Source: Rhodamnia argentea
Taxonomy: Eukaryota > Streptophyta > Magnoliopsida > Myrtales > Myrtaceae
Reading direction: 5' to 3'
Length of the DNA stretch: 64,000 bases
Assembly: GCF_020921035.1 (NCBI RefSeq)
Contig: NC_063150.1
Coordinates: 28,567,826 to 28,631,825, forward strand
The notes below the pieces were generated by a model, which had not been told where the DNA came from, made no database searches, and saw nothing but the letters and a program-made list of their open reading frames with translations. The first letter of the stretch is position 1; every line of letters begins with the position of its first letter. Below, one piece after another: positions 49,705-61,705 of this stretch. Made by a program: the position numbers and the translations under genes.

Positions 49705-50080
49705 AATTTGACACGGACAATCCCTGAACTTTGTCATGACGTGTAATATGGTCCCTGGACTTTCAATTTGTCCAATATTGTCATGAACTCTACCCCAATG
49801 TGCAATGTGATCGCTCACTTTTTAAGTTGATCAATGTGGTCTCTTAGACTTTTGGTACATGTTCAATTCGGTCTTTGTGCTTTTTGAAAATATCCAATAC
49901 TGTCCTTGAATTAAAATTAATAGAAGGACTATATTCAATATTTTTATATAATTCATGGCCTAAAATTGAACATGTACCGAAAGTCCATAAATCACATTGA
50001 ACAAATTAAAAAGTTTAGAGACCACATTGCATATTGAGTCAAGGTTCGATGACCATTTGTGTCATTAGACCTAGTTCTGA
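49705..50080. mobile_element. Foldback MITE, family 2, second copy
   Basis: The left end (TTTGACACGGACAATCCCTGAAC) pairs with the right end (reverse complement TAATGACACAAATGGTCATCG). The interior phrases 'caatgtgcaatgtgatc' and 'acttttggtacatgttcaa' mirror 'gaacatgtaccgaaagt' on the other arm. The same family is at 21633-21990. Confidence 0.7.
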
Positions 50081-50544
50081 TTGAGGAGCTTTTATTCATC
50101 ACATAAACATGAGCTCGGATTCATCAAACCGTATCTTCTTTAGAGAGTAATACTAGCGATACTTAGATCGCTTTACAAAATCGATTTCCCAATCGACATG
50201 TAACAAACCACACAAATCTAATAGGAGATCTCATCAATACTATGTCATCACCAATTTGTAAACCAAGATCGTTACTAGGTACTAATATTATTTTGGAGAA
50301 TGGACTTAATTTGGCATGACCCTGCACCTAAAATATCCTCCCATTGAACAAAACATTTTTCATGCACGTATAAAGCAACGAACAAGGTCTTCTTGTGGGA
50401 AAAGTTCAGGGCATGAATCCCAGGTGGTCGTCGACCCACAAAAAATATACAACAAAAAAAAAAAATTCTGACGTGGTCTGCTTGGCTCGAACTGCAAAGG
50501 TTGCCTCAACCTTTCTCTTTCATTATGAAAAGTACCAAAAAAAA

Positions 50545-50900
50545 AAAAAAACCATAAACCGATTGCATTGGTACCAATTCAGTCATAAACCTTTCGATCC
50601 AGCTAATTCAGTTCAAGATTTTTTCACATTGGTACCAATTCATTTCATTCGGCCAATTTAGGTCGGAAATCGCTATTGTAGATATTAACGATCCTACGTG
50701 GCAAGTATTGCAATGATGTGAACATTTTTTTTATAATTTTCTAAAATTTTGCTCGTTTTTTGTTCTTTTCCCTTCTCTTTCTCGCAATAGCCGGTCGCAG
50801 ACCATTGGACAAAGGTGAGGATCGGCCTCCCCGGGCCGCGCCCGGGCGAGGGCGAGCGCTAGTAAGGCCCCCCTCGCCAGATCTGGCGATCCATGCATCC
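50545..50900. mobile_element. Left half of a family 3 element
   Basis: The left arm ('gcattggtaccaattcagtcataaac', 'ggccaatttaggtcggaaatcgc', 'cctacgtggcaagt') leads into a GC-rich centre with CTCGCCAGATCTGGCGA (about 50871-50887). No right arm follows, so the element is truncated. Confidence 0.55.
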
Positions 50901-52045
50901 CATCAAATTCTCGGGATCAACATGTTCCCATTCCTCAGTTCATGCTGGCATAGGATAGATAGATGCGATTATTGTAGTACTTCGAAGAATCCCACAAGCA
51001 TGTGAATCGAGATACTCACCATGTCACCGTCCGGTGGTCCGTGACGGTTTCCCGATTTGGCTGGTAGTCAAGACTCTTTTTGAGAGATTTCATTGAAATT
51101 CCATTCTTGGGCCAACCTTATTTGTATCGTGTAAATTTTTATTTTTGGGGCTCGACAAAAGGGATATTTGAAAGTCAGAAACAAAGACTTATAAGCTTGT
51201 CGACACGTGGGTAATTCACCTTGAAAAAGAGGTTGATGCATTGTATAAACAGCTATTTACATAAGTGCGGTTCCTAATTTTTTTCGCATGGGTTTTGTGT
51301 CTAAGCCTCAAAATACATAATATTTTTTCATGCAACATATGTATATAACCATTGAATACACCGATGCGGATGCTTACACAGCAAATTTTTGTCCACCTTG
51401 TCTCGAGAATAAATCTATAATACAGTTTATGGACTTGCCGAATATTTCATGAATTTCCATATTAGCGGATCTCTGTGTTTGTATTCTTGGATTATTTCAA
51501 AAAAGAAATCACTAATGTTGCCACTCGGACCACACAACATTTGGCTCCCATGTGCAATTTGAATGCCCCTCTTCCGTTTTGGTGGGAAATGTTTCATCGT
51601 GTCTAATCCAAGGGAGGCAAGCTTCTCTAGAAAAACCAGTTCACAATAATGCCTTGGAAGAACCTAGAAAAAACACAAAATTTGCCCAGATTCTCTCCTA
51701 ACCTCTCCTAAAACGAAGTAGGTTTAGGATGATATGTCGCACCTTAGATCTAATCGAATCAAATCCATCATGATTGCAGCATTCGAGGAAGTTGAGAAAA
51801 CACATTTTTGTGTGCGCTCCATGTGGGCTAAAATCTTATCTTAATGTCACTTTTTTTGTACTTAGAAGCAAAGATTTAGTGCCATTGATTCAAGATTACT
51901 CCTGTTTAATGAGTACAAATCATTTGCCACATCTCACCAGCCTAATGAAGACCCTAGGGTTTTGGTCTTCCCATGTTCTAAACGCATGCATTAAAGAAAA
52001 AGGACACGGGTTTCAAAATTAGAACGAATGGGGATCCGGATTATT
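50901..52045. other. Intergenic, no supported gene
   Basis: Short reading frames only; no recognisable domain or RNA gene. Confidence 0.5.
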
Positions 52046-52268
52046 AAGGCTTTGTTTGTTTCGCCAAAGATGAATAATTTGAAAAAAAAAATTCTAAAAA
52101 TAATCGCCTACGCAAATGACTAAACGAAAAATAGTCCCATCGTCCATGAGAATATTGAGACATAAATTTTTGTCAATAATAAAAAATCATTAACTAATCA
52201 TTTCAAACGATACAAGCGATTATCTTTAGGAAAATATTTTTCACACCATTTGCAGAACACAACCACAC
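52046..52268. mobile_element. Short MITE, family 6, second copy
   Basis: Starts AAGGCTTTGTTTGTTTCGCC...AATAATTTGAAAAA and ends ..TTTTTCACACCATTTGCAGAACACAACC. It shares ends and interior words (aaaatattt, 'cgcctacgcaaatgac' versus 'gagcgacatgggcgatc') with 6195-6400, partly in the opposite orientation. Confidence 0.5.
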
Positions 52269-52751
52269 AAATCGAATCAATGGTTATCAATAGACTTTTT
52301 TTTTTTTATAATTTTGTTAAAGTGGTTAATTAATTAACTCGTTTTATTTAAATCGTATAGTTTTCGATAGGGCGATTATCGGAAGCCAGCTGGAGCAAAG
52401 CAGCAAGATTCATGTGAGCCCTAGAGCCCCAAAAACATTTCCACGAATTCATATGTGAGATTGATTATATGATTCCGCTAAGTATTCTTTAATGATCATT
52501 ATGATATGATTATTGTTTTTCTTATCATGTAGCATCGGGTTTGTGCGGAGGATGTGGGGGCATCCGGTTCCTCAAATTGGCAATAGAAAAATCCCAATAG
52601 ATTCCAACCAAGACCGATAAAGCCAACACATCACATGCAATTCTCTTTTGTTTAATTATTATTATTGTTTTTCTTTTTTGGGGATCATCACCAGCAGGAC
52701 CAATCATTGCTAGGAATGACAACAAAAATGGACCCACCGACCACCACTTGC

Positions 52752-52777
52752 GGTGGTGGTGGTGGTGGTGGTGGTGG
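52752..52777. repeat. (GGT)n microsatellite
   Basis: About nine GGT units, next to long T-runs. No gene around it. Confidence 0.85.
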
Positions 52778-54209
52778 AAGCCAACACCACAAATTTTGGG
52801 AAATTTTTTTTTTTTTTTTGGTTGCTTTCTTTATCAGATTGTGTTTTCTCCTATGAAGGTCAGGTCCGTTGAGCACAATGAATGTGTTTCAGGAGCGACA
52901 GAGGTTTGATGGATTATCAATCATGTTGAATTGCATGAATTGTCGTTCAACGAATTTCAATCTTAGATTCAACAGAGAGTGATTAGCGGGTGAAGAGCTT
53001 ATTGAGAAATATACACACCAGATAAACATTTTAGCCTCAAATGACTGTGTCAATTAGCCCTCAATTCAGCCCTTGAATGGCATGAGAACCGTTCCGTAAG
53101 GATTAGAGGGAAAAAAATGTCGGAACTTGTGTCTAATATTTTCAAGCACAAGAGCCCGTTTTTGCCTTTGGATCAAATCCACCCTACGTCCTAAAATGAT
53201 ATGATGTAAGTGCAATTGAGTCTTCAAAGATTTTATATAATACAATTGAGTCCTAAAACTTGTCAACTTTGTATTCTCAGAGACGTTGATTAGGATATGT
53301 TAACTAGTAGGCGATTGATGCGGCATTTTTCTTAGGGTTTTGTTTCCTCAAGCTTTCCTTAGGATGCTTGTGTTGATGTGATTCTAAGGTGTTGACAAAT
53401 GTGGTAAAGCAGTTTGGAACATATTTCCCAAGAAGTTTTTAGGTCTCAATAGTTCGACATGTCCAGCATAATATCGTAGAGAGGAGATACAAGAAAATCA
53501 TAGATAATTCCTTACGAGTCCCCTAGTCAAGTATGAATAGTCTTCCTTATCAGGATTCATGAATTTAATTTCGTGTATTGACTCGAAACACCATGCTGCG
53601 CCCATAAAAAAAAAATGAATAAGAAATTTTTCAGTGGGATTTCAAGAGTCATTAGAAAGAAAAGTCGAGGATGAGAAGTCGATTTGAGAGCCGGTTAGTC
53701 CACTTCACATGAGTTGTCGGATAATGTGGATCCGTTGTCGGATCATGTGTCGACTCATGTAATCTGATGAACTAACATACAAGGGGAGTGCGGGGAATAC
53801 CTAAAAATAGCTCTTCTTGGGAGAGTTATTACGTGCTAACGGCCTATATTAGCTCATTTCACATGAACCGATAAGTCATGAGAAGTGAGCCCATGTATCA
53901 CCGGCTAGCGAGACCCAACTGCCAATGATAGCAACTATTTTGTAGGTTTGTACCTCCAAGTTTTCATGTCCACCGACTCAAAAAACTGCAAAGCAAAACA
54001 AATTTGGAGTTGAACAAGAATAAGAAAACCCCTTTTAATTCTATTTTCCCAGGAAAATCTACTTCCTCACATTTGTAATGGAGAAGTAAAAGCATTGTGG
54101 ATTGTGACTGCTCATTTCTTTATGACATTTTCCTCGTGCGGAAGTGCACAAAAATGTGGCTATGATGATGAAAAAGATAGATGAAGGCGCATAGACGTTG
54201 GGGAAGGAT

Positions 54210-54480
54210 TATAAAAAAAGTCTTAAACATATTACAATTATGCCAATTGAATCTTTAATTTTTTTTTGGGCCTATTGAGTCATAAAGCTTTTGACAATGT
54301 GTCAATTCAGTCCATTTAGCATGCCGGTGTTGAATTGGCAAATTTTTTATAATTATTAAAATATGTTTCCCTTTTTAAATTATGTTTTATTTATTTATTT
54401 TTTTATTGGTTTTGGCCGGCAACCCGGCCGGCAGGAGGTTGCCGGCCAAAACCATTAAAAAAATAAAAAATAAAAAGAGA
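54210..54480. mobile_element. Family 3 left arm ending in a strong hairpin
   Basis: The left arm ('aaaaagtcttaaacatattacaattatgccaattgaatc') runs into a perfect 17-bp inverted repeat, GGTTTTGGCCGGCAACC at 54408-54424 and its complement at 54437-54453, separated by 12 bases. The flanking T/A-rich sequence extends the stem imperfectly. The expected right arm is missing. Confidence 0.5.
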
Positions 54481-54797
54481 TACAGAAAAAAATTATTAAT
54501 GGTGAGAAAAAGAAAGAAAGTGAGTGGATGGTTATATAAAAAAAAAAACAATAAGTGGGTGCTCGCGAAAGAAAGGAAGTGCGGTTTAGGAAATCTTAAA
54601 GTGAGATTATGAAGTGGTTTCACTTAATATATAGATATATTATTATAGTTTCAGTGGAGATTAAGTGAAATGTTGCATTCTAGAATATATCAAACGAAGA
54701 ACTCATGCAAAGGGTCATTGTACATTCTCCGATTAGTGAATGGAAAAAAAAATGCCAATAGGAAAAAAATCTACGGGCACAATTAGACTTCCCCGAT

Positions 54798-54968
54798 AGA
54801 GGTGGGTTCGATCAAAGCGCGTAAATCTGCGATCCTTGCGACATTTCGCGATGAGAATGCCGAGCAAGGAATCGAACTCGACAGATGCCGTAGAAAAAGG
54901 GGGGGTTCTTTATCGATTTTGGACTGGAATGACGATGACCATAAAGGTAAAGATGTTATGCTGCAGGT
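54798..54968 (+). pseudogene. Possible isolated exon or gene fragment
   Basis: An open frame without ATG reads VGSIKARKSAILATFRDENA and, further on, RRKRGGSLSILDWND and KDVMLQ, then meets a good donor CTGCAG|GTACCT at 54969. Possible acceptors precede it (CCGATAG). The composition looks like real coding sequence, unlike nearby frames, but there is no partner exon. I do not recognise the parent gene with confidence. Confidence 0.3.
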
Positions 54969-54984
54969 ACCTGTAATCTATAGG

Positions 54985-55590
54985 CTATGAGAAAAGATAA
55001 AAATGCGAGAGGATTTAGAGGTGTTATTGTAAGCAAATTAACGACGAAAAGGAATGCGCATAAGAACAAGTGTTCTGTGGACAATTTAATTGAAGAGCCA
55101 CGTCAGTCGACTTTCTTATTCGGACGGACTTTCCTTCGAGAAAAAAAATATTCAGTGTTCCATAGCTCCCACAACGGCTTCTAATGTGGCACGCTATACG
55201 ATGTTTGTGTTTTATCTAACATCTTAACTTTTTAGAACAGTTGACAATGGATTCATGAAATTTTAAATTTTTACTGTAGTCGGCAATGGGAATCGGGGAC
55301 GGTGCTGCTGGTTCAAGGGGAGATAATTGCTCGATCATCGCTAATGATGGAGGAAGAAGAAAGAAGAAAAATGAAGAAAAGTGAGAGAGAGAGAGAAAAA
55401 CGAGAGACAAAACAAAAAAGCAGGCGGCCCTCCTCAACACCGACGCATAAAAATGCCAGCCTAGTTGTGGCACCGGTGACTCCACCAAAGGCGACTATGG
55501 GGGGGGGTGCGAAGGTTGGGCTCAGAGATGGTCATGGACGAAGGAGGAGGAAGAGAGAGAAAAAGTGAGTGACATGGGCAATTTTTAATT
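54985..55590. other. Intergenic, no supported gene
   Basis: Purine-rich around 55340-55420 and 55540-55565. Frames here are driven by GAAGAA-type composition. Confidence 0.45.
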
Positions 55591-55596
55591 GTGTTA

Positions 55597-56200
55597 GGGA
55601 AAATTTCAAATAAAGGCTCGAAGTATCCTCATTTTTCTAATAAGGCATGGAGTGAATATTGTTTTAAATAAGGGTATAAAATGTCTCCATTTTATCAAAT
55701 AATGGTCTAAAATGGACATTATTTCAAATAAGGACTTAAAGTGGCTACATCGGTCTCAAAAAAGGGTCTAACTCACAGACCGGTTAGGGGCATTTGCTTC
55801 ATTTATTTTTTGTTTTTTTTTTTTTTTTTTTCTAGTTGGTGGGGGTCGCCGACTCTTCGTCGAGGTGACGCCGCCGCTACCAGCCATCGCCTCCGACCCA
55901 CCGACTATGAGGTGATGGCCCTTCCTCTTGTGTTACTTTTTATTTTTTGTTTAACTTTTATTTCTAATTTCTAATTTAATTTAACTAAAAAATTGGTTAA
56001 AATTGTATTTTGACAAAAATACCATTGACCGACAGTTTGGCCGGCAAAGTTAGGCCCTTATTTGAAACAATGATAATCACTTCAAGCCCTTATTTGAAAA
56101 CCGTCACGTCATTTCGGTTGTTTAATTGAAATAATGACTAGTTCAAGTTCTGATTTGAGAAAATGAAAGCATTCTAGACCCTTATATGAAATTTAGCCCC
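55597..56200. mobile_element. Inverted-repeat element, family 5, 0.6 kb
   Basis: The left end reads GGGAAAATTTCAAATAAAGGCTCG; the right end, reverse-complemented, reads GGGGCTAAATTTCATATAAGGGTC. Arms contain repeated 'tcaaataagg-ct-aaa-tg' units. The centre (55835-55925) is GC-rich. Confidence 0.7.
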
Positions 56201-56412
56201 TTTTTTTATGTAATTTCATGTGGATGCACACGTGTCAATTTCTAATTAAATCTGGAATCCCGGATACATAAATACGCGCCACATCAGCCTGCTCATGTTC
56301 TCCCATTGCTCCATGTAAACGTCACTGCTTAGAGAAAAGAAAGAAGGCTCCACTTAATTATAGATCAAAGCACTCAAAAAAAAAATTGAAAATGAAATGA
56401 TAAGCGGCGCAA

Positions 56413-56420
56413 TATAAAAA
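56413..56420 (+). promoter_or_regulatory. TATA box of the bHLH gene
   Basis: TATAAAAA, followed about 40-90 bp later by CT-repeat leader sequence (56459-56508). The leader to the ATG at 56797 would be about 350 nt. Confidence 0.6.
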
Positions 56421-56796
56421 GTGTGATCGGCGAAACGACGCGTGCCGTTTCTTGATACCCTCTCTCTCTAAAAGCATCCGCCATCTTTATCTCTCTCTCT
56501 CTCTCGTCTCTGTTCGCTCGCTCGTTATCAATTCCCCTGCAAATTCTCCGGATGAATCGATCCACCCAACCCACGAGCGAGAATTCTCTGTCGATCGTCT
56601 CACCGCGGCCTTGTCTGATCGCTTGACCCGCCCACGTCACTGAATCGGCGAATCCCCGTCGGTTTCCAGCTCGGATTCTCTCTCTCTAGGAATAAGCAAT
56701 CGCCATCCGTCGAAAAAGCTGCGGAAATTCTGAGATTCTGAATCCTTTCCGTGATTGGATCGAAGATCAGAATCGGATCGACACCCCCCACGTACG

Positions 56797-57480
56797 ATGT
56801 CGTCGTCCCTGATCTCGCCGAACCCGATCGCGATGGGCAACCCGCCCGCCGCCGCCTCCGACCGCTCGCGGGAGGCGAAGGCGCGGAGGAGAAAGAAGAA
56901 GGCTCAGGCGCAAGCCCAGGCCCAACCCAAGGCCCGAAGCCAGTCCTCCAAGTGGAAGTCCCAGGCCCAGCAGCAGATCTTCTCCTCCAGCCTCCTCCAG
57001 GCCCTGGCCAATTCCCGGCGCGGCGGCGGCGGCTCCGGAGGCGGGGCCGGGAGGGCCGTCCGTGAGGCGGCCGACAGGGCTCTGGCGGCGTCGGCCAAGG
57101 GGAGGACGCGGTGGAGCCGGGCCATCCTGGCGGGCCGGATCAGGATTAGCAAGTTCAGGAAGCGGAAGAGGCCCGCGGCTGCTGTGGCGGCGGCTGCGGC
57201 GGCCGCTGGCCGGTCGAGGAAGCCGAGGGTGAGCGTGTCGAGGCTGAGGGGGAAGGGGCTGCCGGCCGTGCAGAGGAAGGTGAGGGTCCTCGGCCGGTTG
57301 GTCCCCGGCTGCCGGAAGGAGCCGTTGCCGGTGATACTCGAGGAAGCCACCGACTACATCGAGGCTCTGGAGATGCAGGTCAGGGCCATGAGCGAGCTCG
57401 CTCGGCTCCTCTCTGGCGGCGCCTCCAACGGCGCCGGCTCGAGCTCCAACTCTCCTACCGCACCGCCGCCGAGCCAGTGA
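56797..57480 (+). CDS. Atypical bHLH transcription regulator of the bHLH147-150 / AIF group, intronless
   Basis: 227 residues. Conserved landmarks of the group are KWKSQAQQQIFSSSLLQAL (52-70), GRAVREAADRALAASAKGRT (85-104), TRWSRAIL (104-111) and the helix-loop-helix VQRKVRVLGRLVPGCRKEPL through LEEATDYIEALEMQVRAM (158-198). The region before helix 1 lacks the H-E-R pattern needed for E-box contact. In this group the proteins act mainly by dimerising with other HLH proteins, restraining growth in the brassinosteroid-linked AIF/PRE network (family knowledge). Two Ala-rich runs (127-137) and the Gly-rich run (76-84) are low complexity. I start at 56797, the first ATG in frame; a second ATG is at codon 23. 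The expected location is the nucleus. Strong GC bias contrasts with the flanks and makes long antisense frames, which are not genes. Confidence 0.9.
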   Translation: MSSSLISPNPIAMGNPPAAASDRSREAKARRRKKKAQAQAQAQPKARSQSSKWKSQAQQQIFSSSLLQALANSRRGGGGSGGGAGRAVREAADRALAASAKGRTRWSRAILAGRIRISKFRKRKRPAAAVAAAAAAAGRSRKPRVSVSRLRGKGLPAVQRKVRVLGRLVPGCRKEPLPVILEEATDYIEALEMQVRAMSELARLLSGGASNGAGSSSNSPTAPPPSQ

Positions 57481-58980
57481 CTCCGGCTGCGCCACGTGTC
57501 GGACGATAGCTTGGGACAACTTCCATTTTGTGAAGCAATCTTTTGCCTTAAATTGTTTCTATCTTCTCTATAATATTGTGAATATTCATGCTTCGGTTCT
57601 TTCCCCCTCGAATTTCTTTTTCCCAATGGCATTTAAGATCTTTATCTTCCTCCTAGCAACTTTAATTTTTTTTTTTGCAGGATCATCGATTTTTTTGATA
57701 TTAATACATAAATTAATTGTGGCTCGACATAGTAATATTATATATAATTGAACATGAGTTTACTTGATATGATTGAGGCTGAGAAATGCATGTAGCGTCT
57801 TGAATTTGATTTTGAAACCGAAGTAGGAAAAGATAGATCTACTTTTTTTTCTCGTTCCTAGGCAAATCACATTATCTATGAATTCTGTCTATTTCGTAAG
57901 TCAAACATGTTAGTTGTAAACCAATTAATTTGATTAAAGTGTCATGTATTGCAATGTCTTCAAGCACTCACTGCAAGGAGAATAAAAATCGAACTTCAAC
58001 TGCAATTTCTTCTGCCAGAGCGATCGAGAGGAATTAAAAATCATCATGCAGAAATTGGATTCCTCAATCTAAGAATTATTTTGAATTTTATCGCTGCTCT
58101 TGCTATTTAATGAAATAAGTTCATGCCTGCTTACTCTCCCCCATCAATTGATATATTGACCGAGTCGAATATTTCGCGAGTTTCATGTTGATGATTTTTG
58201 TAATTTTCAACATGGCTTTAGCGACTCGGGGTATGGTCATTGCTCTATCAGTTCGTGTGAGTATGTGCTAGAAAATGAGCAAGGCCCGCCTACGTAGTTT
58301 AGTCGGTATGACGTGAATCTCAAATTGGTGAATAAGGCCAGAGGAATTTGTCTGAGGGGAATAATCACAGGTGAATATGAACCAAAAGATACGTGTATCC
58401 TCATAAATTCCACCTTCATGGGTACCACAGGCACGTAGCTAGCTAGCCAAGCACATGGAATCATCAGTGCCAGAGGAAGGCGGTTTTCCCGCTCCAGAAA
58501 GTGCAAAAGAGAAGTTGAAATCGATTGGGAAAAAAACCAAACTTTTGCTCTGTGATGGAATCAACCTTAGCGCCAAGAGAATTGACCCAAAAAAAAAATT
58601 ATAATAACAATTAAAATAAATTAAAGGCGGTATGTATCATGGACCTTTGATGATTGCAATGTGATAGACCCCACCAAGCAATCAAATCCGGTTCGACACA
58701 ATGTCGGGGTCAAGTCCATAGATATTTCACAACTCATCGCGATCATTCCATCGTTTTTTAGTCGCGCCTCGCTTTTCCTTTGCAGGAACACTCAGAATCG
58801 TGCGTATCCACACACCCACTAATTATTATTATTATTATTTTTTGCGGTTTTATTTTTTAAGGAAAAAAAAAGCACTATTCATGCGTAATTACATAGGTAA
58901 AATCGATTAAATAATGATTAAGACGAATCGAGAGCGAAAGAGAGGCATCGAGGGGGAGGGGTTGGACCGGAATCCGGCTC
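57481..58980. other. bHLH 3' region and intergenic
   Basis: 57481-57760 is the probable 3' UTR. The rest is AT-rich; a (TTA)n run lies near 58822-58840. No supported gene. Confidence 0.5.
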
Positions 58981-59399
58981 CCCGACAAATATAGCGGTGG
59001 CTTTCCGACCTCTCACTGTCCCGTCCCAAACTCAATTAATTGGAGCACACGTTTGCCCGGGGGGTGGTCAATTCTCGGCACTGTGGGCTCGATTAGGACC
59101 AAAGGGCAAGCCACGATCTTTTAACCATCGTGTGGATCACGTATTTGAGAGGACTTTTGCGTATTCCGAGCTTTCTTCAAAGAACTTGCAATTTTCTCGA
59201 AGCGCTCGACGGTATGTTCGTTCGATCTCCGAGAGCCCTCCCCGTTTCCGGGGGTCCCGTGATGCGTGTTGAGAATCCACGTCTCGGATTTAACGATCCC
59301 GTTGACACTTAAAATAATCCAAGAAAAACTCGTGACAAGCACGTGAGGGAGCAATAATCGGCTACGGGAAGGAACATTGAAGCAAGGTATGTGCCAATC

Positions 59400-60240
59400 A
59401 AAAAGGTGCCACGTATCGGGGTAAAATCCGGCGCCACTTCCTTCCGGAACAAGAAAAGCGCGCGGAAGGGGGACCACGATCGAAGCGATTGGCGGTAATC
59501 CCCACGAGGTAAAAGGAAAAGGCGCGAAGACTGGGAAACCGTAATCCACGTGGCTTATGGAAAAGAGCAAAGTGTGGGGCCAAAAGAAGAAACCGCTCAA
59601 CGGTTACCAAAGAGCCTGCCTATAAATACATCGCAAGAGCAAGATACACACACACACAACAAACCCAAAACACTTGCATTTTTCAACTAGCGCTTAACCT
59701 TTAGCCTAGCATAGTTGTTTTGATCCGTCGTCGATTCATAGTATCATATCTAGAGTTAGGTGTCGTCGATTAGATTCCAACGTTTACTCACTAGTTGCAG
59801 TCGATTAAATTCGGTGTTGACCCTTCACCCATCTTGTCGGTCGATTCTTATTGTGTCCTCAATCTCTTGTCATTTGTTGATTAAATTCATTGTGTCCTAC
59901 ATTTATCTTACTTCGATTCATGTGGTCGTGTCGAAATTTTTACACGCTACTATTGCATATTGGGCCGTCAAGTTGTTGAAAATCTGTTTGTAAGCGCTTT
60001 TGTGCCAATCTAATGCATTTGACACTCTCGAACTCCTTTTGAAACGACGGATTAAGTTCGATAAAGATTCTCGCGTGAGTAACCCTTTTTGTGAGTATGT
60101 GGGCCTAGAACCCACAACTAAAAAAGGCCTGTCGAAGGATTTCGCCGCATCCCTATCGATTCGTTCGGAGCGAGAGACTACGTGCTCGCCAAATTGTATC
60201 CGATGCACCGTGGAATGATTCGTTTTCTATCCTTCGTGAC
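59400..60240 (+). promoter_or_regulatory. Strong promoter-like region and leader without a recognisable ORF
   Basis: TATAAATA at 59621-59628 follows CCACGT-type motifs (about 59408, 59547 as CCACGTGG) and is followed by a CA-rich start-like tract (59646-59660). No long ORF follows within 600 bp. A small hairpin GTGGG-CCTAGAA-CCCAC sits near 60098-60114. This could be the promoter end of a decayed LTR or other mobile element, or a noncoding transcript. Confidence 0.35.
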
Positions 60241-60379
60241 GATCATATACCAAGCGGCCTTGCGTACGAGATGTTATTCCCATAAGCAAGCTATCCATTC
60301 ATTTTGACCGATTTCACCACTAAGTCAAATTATAATTTATGCACGGACTAAGTGAAAAGGATCAAGGTTGCCTCACTCG

Positions 60380-60680
60380 CGTCTACCAAGGGCCCAACCA
60401 CCCTCGCCGACCGCAATAAGAGAAAGAAAAGAAAAGAATAAAGAGGAGCATTAAATGAATAATTAAAAAATCCTTACCAAAAAAAAATGAATAATTAAAA
60501 AATAATTCAAATTTTTTAAAAATGATCTACATGAATGTCGGCCATGCCACGCGGGACATGATTAATATCCACATCAGCGATTTTCGATCAAAATTGATCG
60601 GATAAATTTAATAGGTAAAATGTTAAAAGGTTTATATGACATAATTGATAAAATTAATATTATTCCTCTCGAGTTAATGT
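60380..60680. mobile_element. Right-half remnant of a family 3 element
   Basis: A short GC-rich stretch (60378-60418) leads into 'gaatgtcggccatgccacg...cacatcagcgattttcgatcaaaattgatcgg' and 'aaaaggtttatatgacataattgataaaatt', matching right arms of the family. The left arm is not visible. Confidence 0.45.
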
Positions 60681-61705
60681 AGAACGGATCGGTCGGTCGG
60701 TCGAAATAATAATTGAAGGGAGGGGGGGGGCCGTTGTTTGTTTTCCGGCATGTAAAGAGAAAAGCACATGGTCAGCATTTATTTCGATTTTGTCCCCATA
60801 TGCGAAGCCCCCCATGTGGTTTTTCATCTCATCCTTTTTCTTGACTATTCCTATTTCCTCTGCTTTTTGGATGTTTTTCCTTGCTTTTTGGGATAAAGTT
60901 GAAAATTCCTTTGTCCTTGCATCAGATTCTCAGGCCACCTTTCTTTAGCTGTCCACATCTGCAACAAAATAAAAACAAAAACCATTTGAGAAAAAAAAAT
61001 ATATATTTATTTATTTTTTCTTTTTTTTGGAATTTTTTTTTCAAAAGAATTATTTTCTTTTTTGATGGAAAAACAAGTTCATATGTGTGTTTGTGGATAG
61101 ACCAAAACATCCGGGGCAACATCTTCCTTGTAGTCCTCCTCCTCTGTACTGTGGTGGGGGCTAAGGGCGTGAATGCTAATTGTTCTACTTCTGAAATCAA
61201 TTTCCGACCATTTCTATTTCTAACTTTTGGATAAATTTCTGAGCAGATAAACGCATTTGAGAATGGCACAAAATTTATGTTTCCGGAACAAAAATCCGTT
61301 TGATAACAACATGAGATTTCTAATTGTTGATATATTTGATTGTTGATTTTGATTTTCTCTCTAGTATTAAGTCTCGACATTAATCTCGTTAACTTTGATC
61401 TCATATTTTTGAGGAAGATGAGGTGTACCAAATCCATTGAAAGTTCAAACTTTTAGATCATGATTTCTCCTTTAAATAGCTGGGTTTGTTGAAATATAGT
61501 TGGCTTGGGTCCGAGATTGCAAAATAGTCAAGAGAAATTGCAGCCCTACTATAATCAGTGTTTTTTCTCATAGGGGGCCTTATCTACTCTTGATCTGATG
61601 GCTGGTGAGGTGGTGGGTAATTGGAACTTTGAAATCAGAGACGAATAAAATCACATGTGGAAAGTTTTCTTTGCATTGTGGGTGCACGCTTTAATTTTGA
61701 AAAAA
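60681..61705. other. Intergenic, no supported gene
   Basis: T-rich and A-rich runs around 60990-61060. Short frames only. Confidence 0.5.

Noticed and set aside
56767-57519. A 250-codon antisense frame over the bHLH gene
   Set aside because: It is the mirror of a GC-rich coding region; the plus strand has the conserved bHLH protein.
58980-60240. Endogenous pararetrovirus promoter region
   Set aside because: The TATA and leader layout would fit, but there is no primer-binding site, no coat or polymerase relic and no ORF to support it.
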